The notes beneath the pieces are model-generated. The model was not told where the DNA came from. It did no database searches and saw only the letters and a list, made by a program, of their open reading frames with translations. Of a stretch of 64,000 nucleotides of DNA, positions 15,659 to 24,232 are shown one piece after another; position 1 is the stretch's first letter; each line of letters opens with the position of its first letter. The DNA is from Paractinoplanes polyasparticus (lineage in GTDB: Bacteria > Actinomycetota > Actinomycetes > Mycobacteriales > Micromonosporaceae), in assembly GCF_019710575.1 (NCBI RefSeq), contig NZ_JAHWFK010000003.1:1-64000 (forward strand), given 5' to 3'. The position numbers were made by a program, and so were the translations under genes.

Positions 15659-17175
15659 CCGTTCTGGAGCTCGTCAAGCCGGCACAGGAAGAACCGGTTC
15701 AAGCCCCCAGGGATCGCAGCGATCTTTACCTGTCCGTGGGGCTGACGACGGTGGTCCTCGCGTTGCTCGCGTGGAACATCACCGGCTTCCCGACGGCCAG
15801 CGACGACGAGGGCACCTATCTCGCGCAGGCCTGGGCGGTGCAGCACGGCAAGGGCCTGGCCCACTACACCTACTGGTACGACCACCCGCCGCTCGCCTGG
15901 ATCCAGCTGGCCGCAGGCTCCTGGCTGCCAGGCCTGATCGCCCCGAGCCTGATCGCGGTGGCCGCGGGCCGGATAGCCATGCTGCCGCTGCAGGCCGCCG
16001 GGCTGCTGCTGGTCTACGTGGTCGGGCGCCGGATGGGCCTGCCGCGCTGGGCAGCGGCGGTCGGGCTGCTCACGTACGGGCTCTCGCCGCTTTTTCTCAC
16101 CATGGGCCGGCAGATCTATCTGGACAGTTTCGCCGTGGTGTGGCTGCTCGCCGCGCTGGCCCTCGCGCTCTCGCCGCGCAAGCACCTCTGGCACTTCGCG
16201 GCAGCGGGCGCGGCGGCCGCGATCGCGGTGCTCTCCAAGGAGACGATCCTGCTCATCCTGCCCGCCGTGCTGGTGGCGATGTGGCAGAACACCGCGCGCA
16301 GCACCACGCGCCCGTGGGCGTTCGGCGCGTTCGCCAGCGGCCTGGTGCTGGTCGGTTGCTTCTATCCGCTCTACGCGCTGCTGCGCGGCGAACTGTTCCC
16401 GGGCGAGGGGCACGTGTCGCTGATCGGCGCCGTCCAGTTCCAGTTGGGCTCGCGCTCCGGCTCGGGCAGCATCTTCGAGGCGGGCTCGGGCGCGAACTCG
16501 CTGGTGCGCTCGTGGCTCTACTACGACAGCGTCATCCTGGTCGCGGGCATCGCCGCGACCATCGCCGGCCTGGCCATCCGCCGGCTGCGCCCGGTCTCGG
16601 TGGCCGGCGCGATCCTGATCCTGGTGGCCCTGCGCCCGGGCGGTTACCTGCCTGCCATGTACGTGGTGCAGGTGCTGCCCTTCTTCGCGCTGGCCGTCGC
16701 GGGCGTGCTGGCCTGGACGATCGGGCGGCTCGACCGCTGGTTCAAATGGGGTGCGATCGCCCTCGCCGTGGTGCTGGCCGCCACCGTCGTGGCGCCGCGC
16801 TGGTACGTCGGCGACCGCCGCGCGCTGACCGCGAACGACAACGCCGCGTACGTCCAGGCCGCCGAATATCTGCGCGCCCAGCCGCCGTCCACGGTCGTCG
16901 TCGACGACGTGCTGTGGCTCGACTGCGTCAACGCCGGCTACCCCGAGCAGCGGGTGATCTGGTTCTACAAGCTCGACCTCGACACCGAGGTCGCCGCCCG
17001 GCTCCCCGGCGGCTGGCGGGACGTCGACTACATCGTGTCCACCCCGGCCGTACGACAGGACCCGGGCACCCTGCCGACCGTGACCGCCCTGCTCGAGAAC
17101 TCCACCGTGATCGCGTCGTTCGGCCCGGCCGACGGCCTCATCGAGATCCGCCAGGTCCTCAAGGAGCCACAATGA
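15655..17175 (+). CDS. GT-C family membrane glycosyltransferase (GT39/ArnT-like)
   Basis: 506 residues with about 10-11 membrane helices. After the first helix comes FPTASDDEGTYLAQAWAVQH, holding the acidic pair (DDE) that marks the catalytic loop of GT-C enzymes using polyprenyl-phosphate sugars. YDHPPLAWIQLAAGSWL is the second conserved loop. A soluble C-terminal part follows the last helix. Such enzymes transfer mannose, arabinose or glucose from a polyprenyl-phosphate donor on the outer face of the membrane. The next gene can make that donor. The start overlaps the upstream stop, and its own stop overlaps the next ATG, so translation is coupled. Confidence 0.85.
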   Translation: MTVLELVKPAQEEPVQAPRDRSDLYLSVGLTTVVLALLAWNITGFPTASDDEGTYLAQAWAVQHGKGLAHYTYWYDHPPLAWIQLAAGSWLPGLIAPSLIAVAAGRIAMLPLQAAGLLLVYVVGRRMGLPRWAAAVGLLTYGLSPLFLTMGRQIYLDSFAVVWLLAALALALSPRKHLWHFAAAGAAAAIAVLSKETILLILPAVLVAMWQNTARSTTRPWAFGAFASGLVLVGCFYPLYALLRGELFPGEGHVSLIGAVQFQLGSRSGSGSIFEAGSGANSLVRSWLYYDSVILVAGIAATIAGLAIRRLRPVSVAGAILILVALRPGGYLPAMYVVQVLPFFALAVAGVLAWTIGRLDRWFKWGAIALAVVLAATVVAPRWYVGDRRALTANDNAAYVQAAEYLRAQPPSTVVVDDVLWLDCVNAGYPEQRVIWFYKLDLDTEVAARLPGGWRDVDYIVSTPAVRQDPGTLPTVTALLENSTVIASFGPADGLIEIRQVLKEPQ

Positions 17176-18329
17176 CCATCACCCCGGTACGGGCGACGAT
17201 GCGGGGCACGCTGGGCGAGTTGCCGGTGAGCACGGCCCTCGAGCAGACCGTCGTGGTGCCCACCTACAACGAGCGCGACAACATCGGGACCCTGCTGGAA
17301 CGGCTCGCCGCCGCCCTGCCGCACGGCGGGACCGAGATCCTCTTCGTCGACGACAGCACCGACGACACACCGGCCGTGATCTCGGCCGCCGCCGCGGACT
17401 GCCCGATCTCCGTACGCCTGATTCATCGCGAGCACGCGACCGGCGGCCTCGGCGGCGCGGTGGTCGAGGGCATGCGGGCCGCCCGGGGCGAGTGGATCGT
17501 GGTGATGGACGCCGACCTGCAGCACCCGCCCGAGGTGGTTTCGACGCTGGTGGGAGCCGGCCGGCGCGACGGCGCGGACCTGGTGATCGGCAGCCGGTAC
17601 GCCGGGGGCGGCAGCAGCCGGGCCGGGCTCGACGGCGGCTACCGGCGCATCGTGTCGGGCGGTTCCACCGTCGTCACCAAGGTGATCTTCCGGAACAACC
17701 TGTTGCAGGTGAGCGACCCGATGAGCGGGCTCTTCGCGATCCGGGCCAGCTCGCTGGAGACCGAGGAGCTGCGCCCGCTCGGATACAAGATCCTGCTCGA
17801 GCTGATCGTGCGCAACCGGCCCGGCCGCATCGTCGAGGTGCCGTACGCCTTCCAGCCCCGCCACGCCGGGGAGTCCAAGTCGAGCGTGACCGAGGGGCTG
17901 CGCTTCCTCAAGCACCTGGCGATCCTGCGGTTCGGCGCCAAGCGGGCCCGGATGCTCGTGTTCGCGCTCATCGGCATCTCGGGGCTGCTGCCCAACCAGT
18001 CGGCGCTGTGGTTCCTGCACGACGTCGTGGGCGTGCACTACCTGCCGGCCGCTGTCGTCGCCAACCTCCTCGCGGTCGGGTGGAACTTCCTGCTGACCGA
18101 CGCGCTGCTCTACCGCGACCGCCGGCAGCATCGCAGCTTCGCCGGGCGGATCAGCCGGTTCTTCGTGCTCGGCAACGCCGACCTGCTGCTGCGGGTGCCC
18201 CTGCTGGCGCTGCTCGTCTCGGGCCTGCACGTCGGGGTGCTGATCGCGAACCTGCTCACGCTGCTGGTCTCGTTCGTGGTGCGGTTCCTGATCCTGGACG
18301 GCGTCATCTACCGGGCGCGACGCCCATGA
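17172..18329 (+). CDS. Polyprenyl-phosphate sugar synthase with GtrA-like flippase domain
   Basis: 385 residues. Residues ~25-245 are a GT2 domain of the dolichyl-phosphate mannose synthase type: VVVPTYNERDNIGTLLERL, ILFVDDSTDDTP and VMDADLQHPPEV (the metal-binding DxD), and SDPMSGLFAIR. Residues ~260-385 are a four-helix GtrA-like domain (RMLVFALIGISGLL, then FLLTDALLYRDRR, which resembles the family's NFxxxRxxVF loop). The fused protein can make a polyprenyl-phosphate hexose and probably helps move it across the membrane, feeding the GT-C enzyme encoded just upstream. ATGA overlaps occur at both ends. Confidence 0.87.
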   Translation: MTITPVRATMRGTLGELPVSTALEQTVVVPTYNERDNIGTLLERLAAALPHGGTEILFVDDSTDDTPAVISAAAADCPISVRLIHREHATGGLGGAVVEGMRAARGEWIVVMDADLQHPPEVVSTLVGAGRRDGADLVIGSRYAGGGSSRAGLDGGYRRIVSGGSTVVTKVIFRNNLLQVSDPMSGLFAIRASSLETEELRPLGYKILLELIVRNRPGRIVEVPYAFQPRHAGESKSSVTEGLRFLKHLAILRFGAKRARMLVFALIGISGLLPNQSALWFLHDVVGVHYLPAAVVANLLAVGWNFLLTDALLYRDRRQHRSFAGRISRFFVLGNADLLLRVPLLALLVSGLHVGVLIANLLTLLVSFVVRFLILDGVIYRARRP

Positions 18330-20401
18330 CCCCACGGCCCTGGCTCAGCCGGCGCAACCGCCGGGACCTCGGAGTCACGCTGATCCTGTCGCTTCTGCTG
18401 CTGCTCGCGCTGCCTACGCTGCCGGCCGCGGCGGGCGCCAATCTGGTCGCGAACGGCGGCCTCGAGTCGGTCGGCGCGGACGGCTTCCCGGTGTGCTGGG
18501 AACGCTCGGGGTGGGGCGACTCGCCGTACACGTTCGACGTGACCGCCCAGGCCCACACCGGCGCCAGGGCCATGCAGATCACGCTGGCTCAGACTACGGC
18601 CGGCGACCGCAAGGCGATGATGCTGGAGAACCCGTCCTGCGCGCCGAACGTGTCGCCGGGCCACCAGTACGACCTGAGCGTCTGGTACACGACGACCACC
18701 CCGAACACGGCGATGACCGTGTTCCGCCGCGACGTCGCGCAGGGCTGGGTCTACTGGACCGATCTGGCCAGCCTGCCGGTCACCTCGGCCTACCAGCAGC
18801 AGACCGTACGCACCCCGCAGGTCCCGCCCGGCACCGACCAGATCGTCTGGGGCGTCACCCTCTACGGCGCCGGCACCCTGCGCACCGACGACTACCGGAT
18901 GGAGGACGTCACGCAGCCCTCCCCCGGCACGACCGCCTGCACCGCGGGCGCGGCCTGCACGAAGGGCGCCTGGCAGGTCATGCCGTTCGACACACCCGTA
19001 CGGGCCATTCACGCCGTCGTTCTGCACAACGGCGACGTGTTGCTGGTCGCGGGCTCGGGCAACAACCTCGACGACTTCGCGGCCGGCACCTTCAAGACCG
19101 CCGTCTACCGCCCGTCCACCGGCGCCTTCTCGAACGTGGCGACGCCGGCCGACCTGTTCTGCGCCGGGCACGTGCAACTCTCCGACGGCCGGGTGCTGGT
19201 GATGGGCGGCAACAAGGACTATCCGTCGGCCGACGGGACGGTCGGTTACAAGGGACTGCGCGACTCGTTCGTCTTCGACCCGGCGACCAGCAGCTACGAG
19301 CGGGTCAACGACATGTCGGCCGGCTCCTGGTACCCGTCGGCGACGATCCTCGGCAACGGCGACGTGATCTCGCTCGGCGGGCTCAACGAGGACTCCTCGG
19401 GCATGGTCGCCACGCAGTACTTCGACGCGAGCGAGGAACGCTGGCTCGGCCTGGGCGAGGCCAACCAGACCTGGAGCTTCTGGGGTCTCTACCCGTCGAT
19501 GATCCTCATGCAGGACGGCCGGCTGTTCTACACCGGCAGCCACGTCTTCGGCAACGGCCTGCCCGGCACGGGGGCGTCCATCTACGACTACGGGGCGAAC
19601 ACCATCACGCCCGTGCCCGGCCTGCAGAACAAGGACGAGCGCGACCAGTCGATGAGCGTGCTGCTGCCACCCGCGCAGGACCAGCGGGTGCTGACCCTCG
19701 GCGGCGGCAACATCGACACCAACCCGGACGCGAACCGCTTGACCGACCTGATCGACCTCAAGCAGGCAGCCCCGGTCTACACGGCCGGCCCGCTGCTGCC
19801 GACCGGCGTCGGCCAGACTGCCACCCAGGGCAAAATGTACGTGTCGGCGGTGCTCCTGCCCGACGGCAAGGTCTTCGAGACCGGCGGCGCCCTGCACAAC
19901 CGGGCCGATCCGGTGTTCGAGGCGTCGATGTTCGACCCGGTGACCGACACGTTCACGGCCGGCCTGGCCACCGACCCGGTGCCGCGCGGCTACCACTCGT
20001 CGGCGTTCCTGCTGCCCGACGGGCGGGTGATGGCAGTCGGCAACAATCCCGGTGACGGCACGTTCGACACGCGCGTGTCGGTCTATTCGCCGCCCTACCT
20101 GTTCCGGGGCGCCCGCCCGCAGATCCTCACCATGCCCGACAACACCTGGGCGTACGGAAGCGCGAACACCATCACGGTCGACGGCCCGATTCTGAAGGCG
20201 GAACTGATCCGCCCGGCCGCCGTCACGCACTCCAGCGACCCGAACCAGCGCTTCGTCGACCTGCCGATGACCGTCACCGGCAACACGATCGCCCTGAACC
20301 TGACGAGCAACCCGAATCTGGCCCCGCCCGGCTGGTACATGCTCTTCGTGGTCGGCGCGAACGGCGTCCCGTCGGTGGCGAAGTGGGTGAAGGTCGGATG
20401 A
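18326..20401 (+). CDS. GlxA/galactose-oxidase-like radical copper oxidase
   Basis: 691 residues. An N-terminal membrane anchor or signal (LILSLLLLLALPTLPAAAGA) is followed by a carbohydrate-binding-like beta domain (~30-200), a seven-bladed Kelch-type domain and a C-terminal DUF1929 immunoglobulin-like domain. All radical-copper-oxidase residues are visible: Cys279 in FCAGH and Tyr336 in SWYPSA for the thioether cross-link, Tyr556-His557 in RGYHSSAFLLPDG, and His635 in AVTHSSDPNQR. The enzyme oxidises a terminal alcohol of a glycan to an aldehyde, producing hydrogen peroxide. Streptomyces GlxA acts with CslA in hyphal-tip glycan deposition. The Cys-Tyr spacing (57) is larger than in fungal galactose oxidase. 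Confidence 0.88.
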   Translation: MTPRPWLSRRNRRDLGVTLILSLLLLLALPTLPAAAGANLVANGGLESVGADGFPVCWERSGWGDSPYTFDVTAQAHTGARAMQITLAQTTAGDRKAMMLENPSCAPNVSPGHQYDLSVWYTTTTPNTAMTVFRRDVAQGWVYWTDLASLPVTSAYQQQTVRTPQVPPGTDQIVWGVTLYGAGTLRTDDYRMEDVTQPSPGTTACTAGAACTKGAWQVMPFDTPVRAIHAVVLHNGDVLLVAGSGNNLDDFAAGTFKTAVYRPSTGAFSNVATPADLFCAGHVQLSDGRVLVMGGNKDYPSADGTVGYKGLRDSFVFDPATSSYERVNDMSAGSWYPSATILGNGDVISLGGLNEDSSGMVATQYFDASEERWLGLGEANQTWSFWGLYPSMILMQDGRLFYTGSHVFGNGLPGTGASIYDYGANTITPVPGLQNKDERDQSMSVLLPPAQDQRVLTLGGGNIDTNPDANRLTDLIDLKQAAPVYTAGPLLPTGVGQTATQGKMYVSAVLLPDGKVFETGGALHNRADPVFEASMFDPVTDTFTAGLATDPVPRGYHSSAFLLPDGRVMAVGNNPGDGTFDTRVSVYSPPYLFRGARPQILTMPDNTWAYGSANTITVDGPILKAELIRPAAVTHSSDPNQRFVDLPMTVTGNTIALNLTSNPNLAPPGWYMLFVVGANGVPSVAKWVKVG

Positions 20402-20916
20402 CCGCCCGGCGCGCGTCCCTGCTCCTGATCGCCGCGGTCGCGGTGGTCGCGACCCTCCTGCTCCTGTTGCGCCCGGGGCCGGCCGCACCGGTCGAATCGG
20501 GATTGCAGGCCCCCTCGGCGTGGTCGGCGCCACCGGCCCCGTCATCCGAGACGCCGGCGGCGCCGGCTCGGGTCAGCCCGCCGCCTGGCACCACTCGTCC
20601 GCCGGCCGCGACGGCCGCTACCGTTGCGGCCGGCGGGCCCCCGGCGCCGTTGGTCCAGACCTTCGCCGGGCAACCCGGCGTCCGCCCGCTGCCCGCACGG
20701 CCGTCGCCGACCGCACCGATGCCAGTGCCGGCCCATGTCGACGGCTGCGACCGCGCGTACGGCACGCGCGCGCAATGCGTGCCGTGGACCTTCCCGCCGA
20801 ACGTGACCGACAAGTGCGCCTGGCTGGCCGCCAACGGCTTCACCGGGCTGACGGTCCGCTCCCCCGACCGGCACCGCCTCGACCCCGACCGCAACGGCAC
20901 CGCCTGCGATTCCTGA
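20398..20916 (+). CDS. Membrane-anchored Excalibur-domain protein
   Basis: 172 residues. An N-terminal hydrophobic segment (SLLLIAAVAVVATLLLLL) is followed by a Pro/Ala/Thr-rich extracellular linker (~30-110) and a C-terminal domain with four Cys. It ends in RLDPDRNGTACDS, an Excalibur calcium-binding motif (DxDxNGxxC). The starting ATG overlaps the stop of glxA (GGATGA), so it belongs to the operon. Excalibur domains occur on extracellular and envelope proteins of Gram-positive bacteria. It may anchor to the wall or help organise the glycan machinery; no enzymatic motif is present. Confidence 0.75.
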   Translation: MTARRASLLLIAAVAVVATLLLLLRPGPAAPVESGLQAPSAWSAPPAPSSETPAAPARVSPPPGTTRPPAATAATVAAGGPPAPLVQTFAGQPGVRPLPARPSPTAPMPVPAHVDGCDRAYGTRAQCVPWTFPPNVTDKCAWLAANGFTGLTVRSPDRHRLDPDRNGTACDS

Positions 20917-20920
20917 GCTC

Positions 20921-21655
20921 CTACTGGGCCTTCGGCGCGTCGAGGACCCATTCCACCGTGACGCTCACGGTCAGCTGCTGCCGGCCCGGCTCGAGTGGAA
21001 CCGGCGAGTCGGCCGCGAACCTGTCCTGCCCACCCTGTCCCCAGTAAACGGGGCCGCCCTCGCTCACCTTGACGACCCGGCCGAGCGGCCGACCTGCCTC
21101 CCGCGCATACAGTTCGGCCTTCCGCCGGGCATCGGCGAACGCCTTCCTCCGGGCCTCCGCCAGCAGAGCCGCGTCGTCCTCGATCGCGAAGGACGTTCCG
21201 TTGACCCGAGCCGCGTCGCCGCCGGCCGCCACAGCGGCGGAGATGAGCATCCCGCCCCGGGACAGGTCACGGATCTTCGCGGTGAGTCCCTGGTTCACCG
21301 TGTAGCCGGTGATCGCGCCGTCGTCCTTGCGCGTCGAGGTGACGCTGACGTTCGACGTCTGCAGGTCGGCCTTGGCCACCCCGCCCCGGACGAGCGAGTC
21401 CCGCATGCGACCGGCGGCCGCGCTGGCCCGTTTGAGGGCGTCGGCCACCGTGGACGAGCTGGTCTCGACCGCGAAGCTGGCATCGAGCCGGTCCGGCTGA
21501 CCGGACACCTCGCCCTGACCGGTGACCGTCACGCTCTCCCAGGGCTGGTCCACCGCGGCCCCGCCCGCCGCGAGCGCCGTACCCCCGCCGGCAAGCGAGG
21601 ACAGGGCGACAACAGCCGCCAGAAGGACGACCACGGATCTTGACTTCTTACTCAT
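20921..21655 (-). CDS. SIMPL-domain (DUF541) secreted protein
   Basis: 244 residues from the ATG at 21655. The signal peptide runs to about residue 35 (VVVLLAAVVALSSLAGGGTA). The SIMPL domain begins with VTVTGQGEVSGQPDRLDASF and contains DLQTSNVSVTS, YTVNQGLTAKI and EARRKAFADARRKAELYA, all typical. The family forms oligomeric shells on the outer face in some bacteria (e.g. BP26/OMP28). The biochemical function is unknown. It is convergent with the glycan operon, with only four bases between stops. No regulatory site is obvious. Confidence 0.85.
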   Translation of the reverse strand: MSKKSRSVVVLLAAVVALSSLAGGGTALAAGGAAVDQPWESVTVTGQGEVSGQPDRLDASFAVETSSSTVADALKRASAAAGRMRDSLVRGGVAKADLQTSNVSVTSTRKDDGAITGYTVNQGLTAKIRDLSRGGMLISAAVAAGGDAARVNGTSFAIEDDAALLAEARRKAFADARRKAELYAREAGRPLGRVVKVSEGGPVYWGQGGQDRFAADSPVPLEPGRQQLTVSVTVEWVLDAPKAQ

Positions 21656-21778
21656 ACTTTGAGGGTATATGCCGGTTTCGGAAAAGCTCCGCATCTCGCT
21701 GTGGCCTGCCGTCACCGGGCGACTACGCCGCAGGTGCTCACTGGAGTTGCGCCGCACCGGTTGACCACAGTGTCAGAC

Positions 21779-21997
21779 ATGCCGACCACCACCCAGCGGC
21801 CGCCAGCCGATCTGCTGCTGCGCAGCCTGTCGCCCCACCACCGCAAGATTCTGGTCGCCACGTACTTCCACCGCCGCACGACCCGCGAAGCCGCCCACCT
21901 GCTGGGCCTGACCCCCGAAGCAGCGAAGTCCGACCTCTACCACGCGATGCGCGACCTCTCCGACAAACTCCGTCGCGCGACGGTCGCCGGTATGTGA
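21779..21997 (+). CDS. Sigma-70 region 4-like small DNA-binding protein
   Basis: 72 residues from the ATG at 21779. The core LSPHHRKILVATYFHRRTTR followed by EAAHLLGLTPEAAKSDLYHA reads as region 4.2 of an ECF-type sigma factor: a helix-turn-helix that normally contacts the -35 box. Region 2 is absent, so it cannot act as a complete sigma factor. It could be a stand-alone adaptor, an anti-sigma competitor or a truncated gene. An upstream start at 21659 adds a sequence without features. The next gene begins 10 bases later. Confidence 0.6.
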   Translation: MPTTTQRPPADLLLRSLSPHHRKILVATYFHRRTTREAAHLLGLTPEAAKSDLYHAMRDLSDKLRRATVAGM

Positions 21998-22007
21998 TCG
22001 TCGCGGG

Positions 22008-22601
22008 ATGGCCCAGCCCATTCTGCGCACCGACCGTCTGCTGATGGTGCCGCTGGCCGACCGCCACCTCGACCTGGAGGTCCATCTCGACGCCGACCCC
22101 GAGGTGCTGCGCTACCTCTGGGGACGGGCCCGATCCCGCGAGGAGGTGACTGCCAGCCACGCCCAACGAATCGCGGCCGCTCGCCCGGTCGACGGCCTGG
22201 GCCATTGGATGGCCTTCCGAGCCGACCGTGACTCCACCCCGGCCGAGGCCGAAGACACCTTCGTCGGACTCATGATGCTCCCGCCGGCCCACGGTCCCGA
22301 CCAACCGGACGACCCGTCCGTCAGCGAACTCGGCTACCGGCTGGTCCGCCGCTGCTGGCGGCAGGGCCTGGCCGGTGAGGCATCCCGCGCTCTACTGCGC
22401 CACGCCTTCGACACCGTCGGGCAGCGTCGCGTGATCGCCCAGACCATGGCCGTGAACGCCGGATCCCGGGGCGTCATGGAGTCGATCGGGCTGCGCTACG
22501 TGCGCACGTTCTTTCCGGTCTGGGACGACCCCCTGCCCGGATCTGAGCTGGGCGAGGTCGAGTACGAGATGACCCGCGAGATGTGGCAGAGGGTGCGCTG
22601 A
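22008..22601 (+). CDS. GNAT family N-acetyltransferase (RimJ/RimL type)
   Basis: 197 residues. It begins ILRTDRLLMVPLADRHLDL, the usual start of ribosomal-protein-type acetyltransferases. VSELGYRLVRRCWRQGLAGE contains the acetyl-CoA-binding motif A (Q/RxxGxG/A form RQGLAG). NAGSRGVMESIGLRYVRTF is the NxxSxxxxEKxGF-like motif. The acceptor may be a ribosomal N-terminus or a small amine. It starts 10 bases after the sigma-like gene and is probably co-transcribed. No unusual features. Confidence 0.85.
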   Translation: MAQPILRTDRLLMVPLADRHLDLEVHLDADPEVLRYLWGRARSREEVTASHAQRIAAARPVDGLGHWMAFRADRDSTPAEAEDTFVGLMMLPPAHGPDQPDDPSVSELGYRLVRRCWRQGLAGEASRALLRHAFDTVGQRRVIAQTMAVNAGSRGVMESIGLRYVRTFFPVWDDPLPGSELGEVEYEMTREMWQRVR

Positions 22602-22698
22602 GCCGGAGGCACCGGGGAGCACCGGCCGGGCCTTAAGTGGCGACAGGTTGATACCGTCCGGCACATCGACTCTCGTCACCGTCCAGAAAGGACGTCGC

Positions 22699-23157
22699 GT
22701 GTCTTTGCGCCGCTCGTTCGCCGGCCTGTTCACCTTGCTGCTGATGGCAACCGGCCTCGTCGTGGCCGGCCCCGCCCCGGCCCACGCCGCCACTCGCTAC
22801 GGCTCCTTCGACCTTCCGTACGGCCAGTCGTTCCTGACCGGCACGATCGCTTTCTACGACCGGAGCGTCCACATCAAGGGCACTCTCCGGACCACGGCCG
22901 GCAACTGCCGCGCGCTCTATGCCTCGACCCGCACCGCGGACGGCAGGATCCTCTTCCACACCGCCGACAACTACGCGGCGACCTGTGCCACGACCGCTTC
23001 CCGGTCGCAGCCCTTCGAGTTCGACCTGTCCGCTGACATCCGCGGCGGCGCCGCGTTCGTCCGCATGACTTTCCTGGGCCGCGCCAACGACGGCGGCATC
23101 AACTACGCCGACCTGGTGGACTGCGACGTCCGTCCGAATTTCGGCTGCGTTCCCTGA
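22699..23157 (+). CDS. Secreted hypothetical protein
   Basis: 152 residues from a GTG with GAAAGGAC upstream. A clear signal peptide (SFAGLFTLLLMATGLVVAGP, cleavage near AHAA) precedes a ~120-residue beta-rich domain with four Cys that probably form two disulphides (GNCRALYAS, AATCATT, VDCDVRPNFGCVP). No catalytic motif is seen. Small secreted beta proteins of this kind are common in Micromonosporaceae and streptomycetes and are mostly uncharacterised. Convergent with DUF4267. Confidence 0.75.
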   Translation: MSLRRSFAGLFTLLLMATGLVVAGPAPAHAATRYGSFDLPYGQSFLTGTIAFYDRSVHIKGTLRTTAGNCRALYASTRTADGRILFHTADNYAATCATTASRSQPFEFDLSADIRGGAAFVRMTFLGRANDGGINYADLVDCDVRPNFGCVP

Positions 23158-23166
23158 TCGGCGCGC

Positions 23167-23182
23167 GCCCCGGCGCCGGGGC
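23167..23182. terminator. Palindromic GC hairpin between convergent genes
   Basis: GCCCCGGCGCCGGGGC is a perfect 16-base palindrome between the stops at 23157 and 23212. It may act as a weak bidirectional terminator. Confidence 0.4.
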
Positions 23183-23211
23183 CGAGCGCGGGGCAACGAC
23201 GCCGCGGCGCG

Positions 23212-23574
23212 TCACACCGCGAACAGCAGGGCGGCGCTGATCAGGACCGTCACGGCGGTGGCGAAGTGGATGCCGAACGCCGTGGCTCTCGTGCCGCCGT
23301 TGCGCAGGACGATCAGCGTGTCGCCCAGGGGCACCAGCGCGACCACCAGCATGAACCAGGCTCCGGCGGTCGCTCCCACGAAGGCGAGCAACGCGAGCCC
23401 GATCAGGCCGTAACTGAGGTCCCGGACGCCCTTGACCGACAGGAAGGCGACCTCCCGGGCCGGCACGCCGTAACCAGCCGCGGCCGCCTGGGGCACGACG
23501 AGGAATCTGACGCCGATGAAAATGATGAACAGGTTGAGCAGAATGGCGAGCCCGTAGGCGATCGACGTGAGCAT
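23212..23574 (-). CDS. DUF4267 small membrane protein
   Basis: 120 residues with four hydrophobic segments (ILLNLFIIFIGVRFLVVP, LSYGLIGLALLAFVG, FMLVVALVPLGDTLIVL, AVTVLISAALLFAV). The loop GYGVPAREVAFLSVKGVRDL is typical of DUF4267, often found beside a TetR regulator. The function is unknown. It is divergent from the TetR gene at 23660, and two near-identical operator sites lie between them, so the regulator probably represses this gene. Confidence 0.8.
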   Translation of the reverse strand: MLTSIAYGLAILLNLFIIFIGVRFLVVPQAAAAGYGVPAREVAFLSVKGVRDLSYGLIGLALLAFVGATAGAWFMLVVALVPLGDTLIVLRNGGTRATAFGIHFATAVTVLISAALLFAV

Positions 23575-23586
23575 CGGATCCTCTTT

Positions 23587-23650
23587 CTAGCGCTGCTAGG
23601 TTACACGGCAACGCTAACACCGCTTTGCTCGATTGGCTAGTGGCGCTAGG
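23587..23650. promoter_or_regulatory. Two TetR operators between DUF4267 and tetR genes
   Basis: CTAGCGCTGCTAG (23587-23599) and CTAGTGGCGCTAG (23637-23649) share the form CTAGynnnGCTAG and are inverted repeats, spaced 50 bases apart. The second overlaps a likely plus-strand promoter (TTGCTC, 16-base spacer, TAGGAT at 23647-23652). That places the transcript start about at the ATG at 23660, so the regulator mRNA may be leaderless. Confidence 0.65.
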
Positions 23651-23659
23651 ATTCCTGTC

Positions 23660-24232
23660 ATGTCGATCCAGGAACGCCGTGAACGGGACCGCCGGGACCG
23701 GGAGCAGCGCATCATCGCTGTCGCCCGCGAACTGGCCGAGGCCGAGGGCTGGGACGCCGTCACCACACGCCGGCTGGCCGAGCTGATCGAGTACAGCCAG
23801 CCGGTGCTCTACAGCCACTTCAAGGGCAAGGCCGCCATCATGGCCGCGGTGGCGCTGGAGGGTTTCACCGAACTGGCCGCCGAGCTGCGAGCCGCCCGCG
23901 CCGCCGCGCCCGACCCGCGCACCTCACTGGCCGATGTGGCGGCGGCGTACGTCGGGTTCGCCGAGACCCGGCCGGTCCTCTACGAGGCCATGTTCACCAG
24001 CGACGTCGACCTGACCTTCGCCAGCCCGCAGACCCCGGCCCCGTTGCAGGAGGGCTTCGGCGAACTGCGCGAGGCGATCCGCCCGCTGGCCGGTTCCGAC
24101 GACGTCGACGCCCGCACCGAGGTCTTCTGGGCGGGCCTGCACGGCCTCATGACACTGACCCGGGCCGGCCGCCTGCCCCCCGAGGACCACGACCGCCGGC
24201 TGGCGATCCTGCTCCGCCAGTTCGCCGCCTGA
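23660..24232 (+). CDS. TetR-family repressor
   Basis: 190 residues from the ATG at 23660. The HTH spans residues ~25-65: IIAVARELAEAEGWDAVTTR then RLAELIEYSQPVLYSHFKGK, the standard TetR pattern with Y-S-H-F recognition. The C-terminal ligand domain is of the TetR_C type (WHG-like segment VFWAGLHGLMTLTRAGRLPP near the end). Divergent from DUF4267 with paired operators, so autoregulation and control of DUF4267 are likely. The ligand is unknown. A 19-bp tandem repeat begins at its stop. Confidence 0.87.
   Translation: MSIQERRERDRRDREQRIIAVARELAEAEGWDAVTTRRLAELIEYSQPVLYSHFKGKAAIMAAVALEGFTELAAELRAARAAAPDPRTSLADVAAAYVGFAETRPVLYEAMFTSDVDLTFASPQTPAPLQEGFGELREAIRPLAGSDDVDARTEVFWAGLHGLMTLTRAGRLPPEDHDRRLAILLRQFAA

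Noticed and set aside
15493..17172. Long minus-strand open frame antisense to the GT-C gene
   Set aside because: The frame is rich in Arg, Gly, Asp and His, has no recognisable motif and mirrors a well-supported membrane protein. Such antisense frames are expected at this GC content.
18308..20545. 745-codon minus-strand frame antisense to glxA
   Set aside because: Low-complexity composition and no start context. The sense strand shows all copper-oxidase residues.
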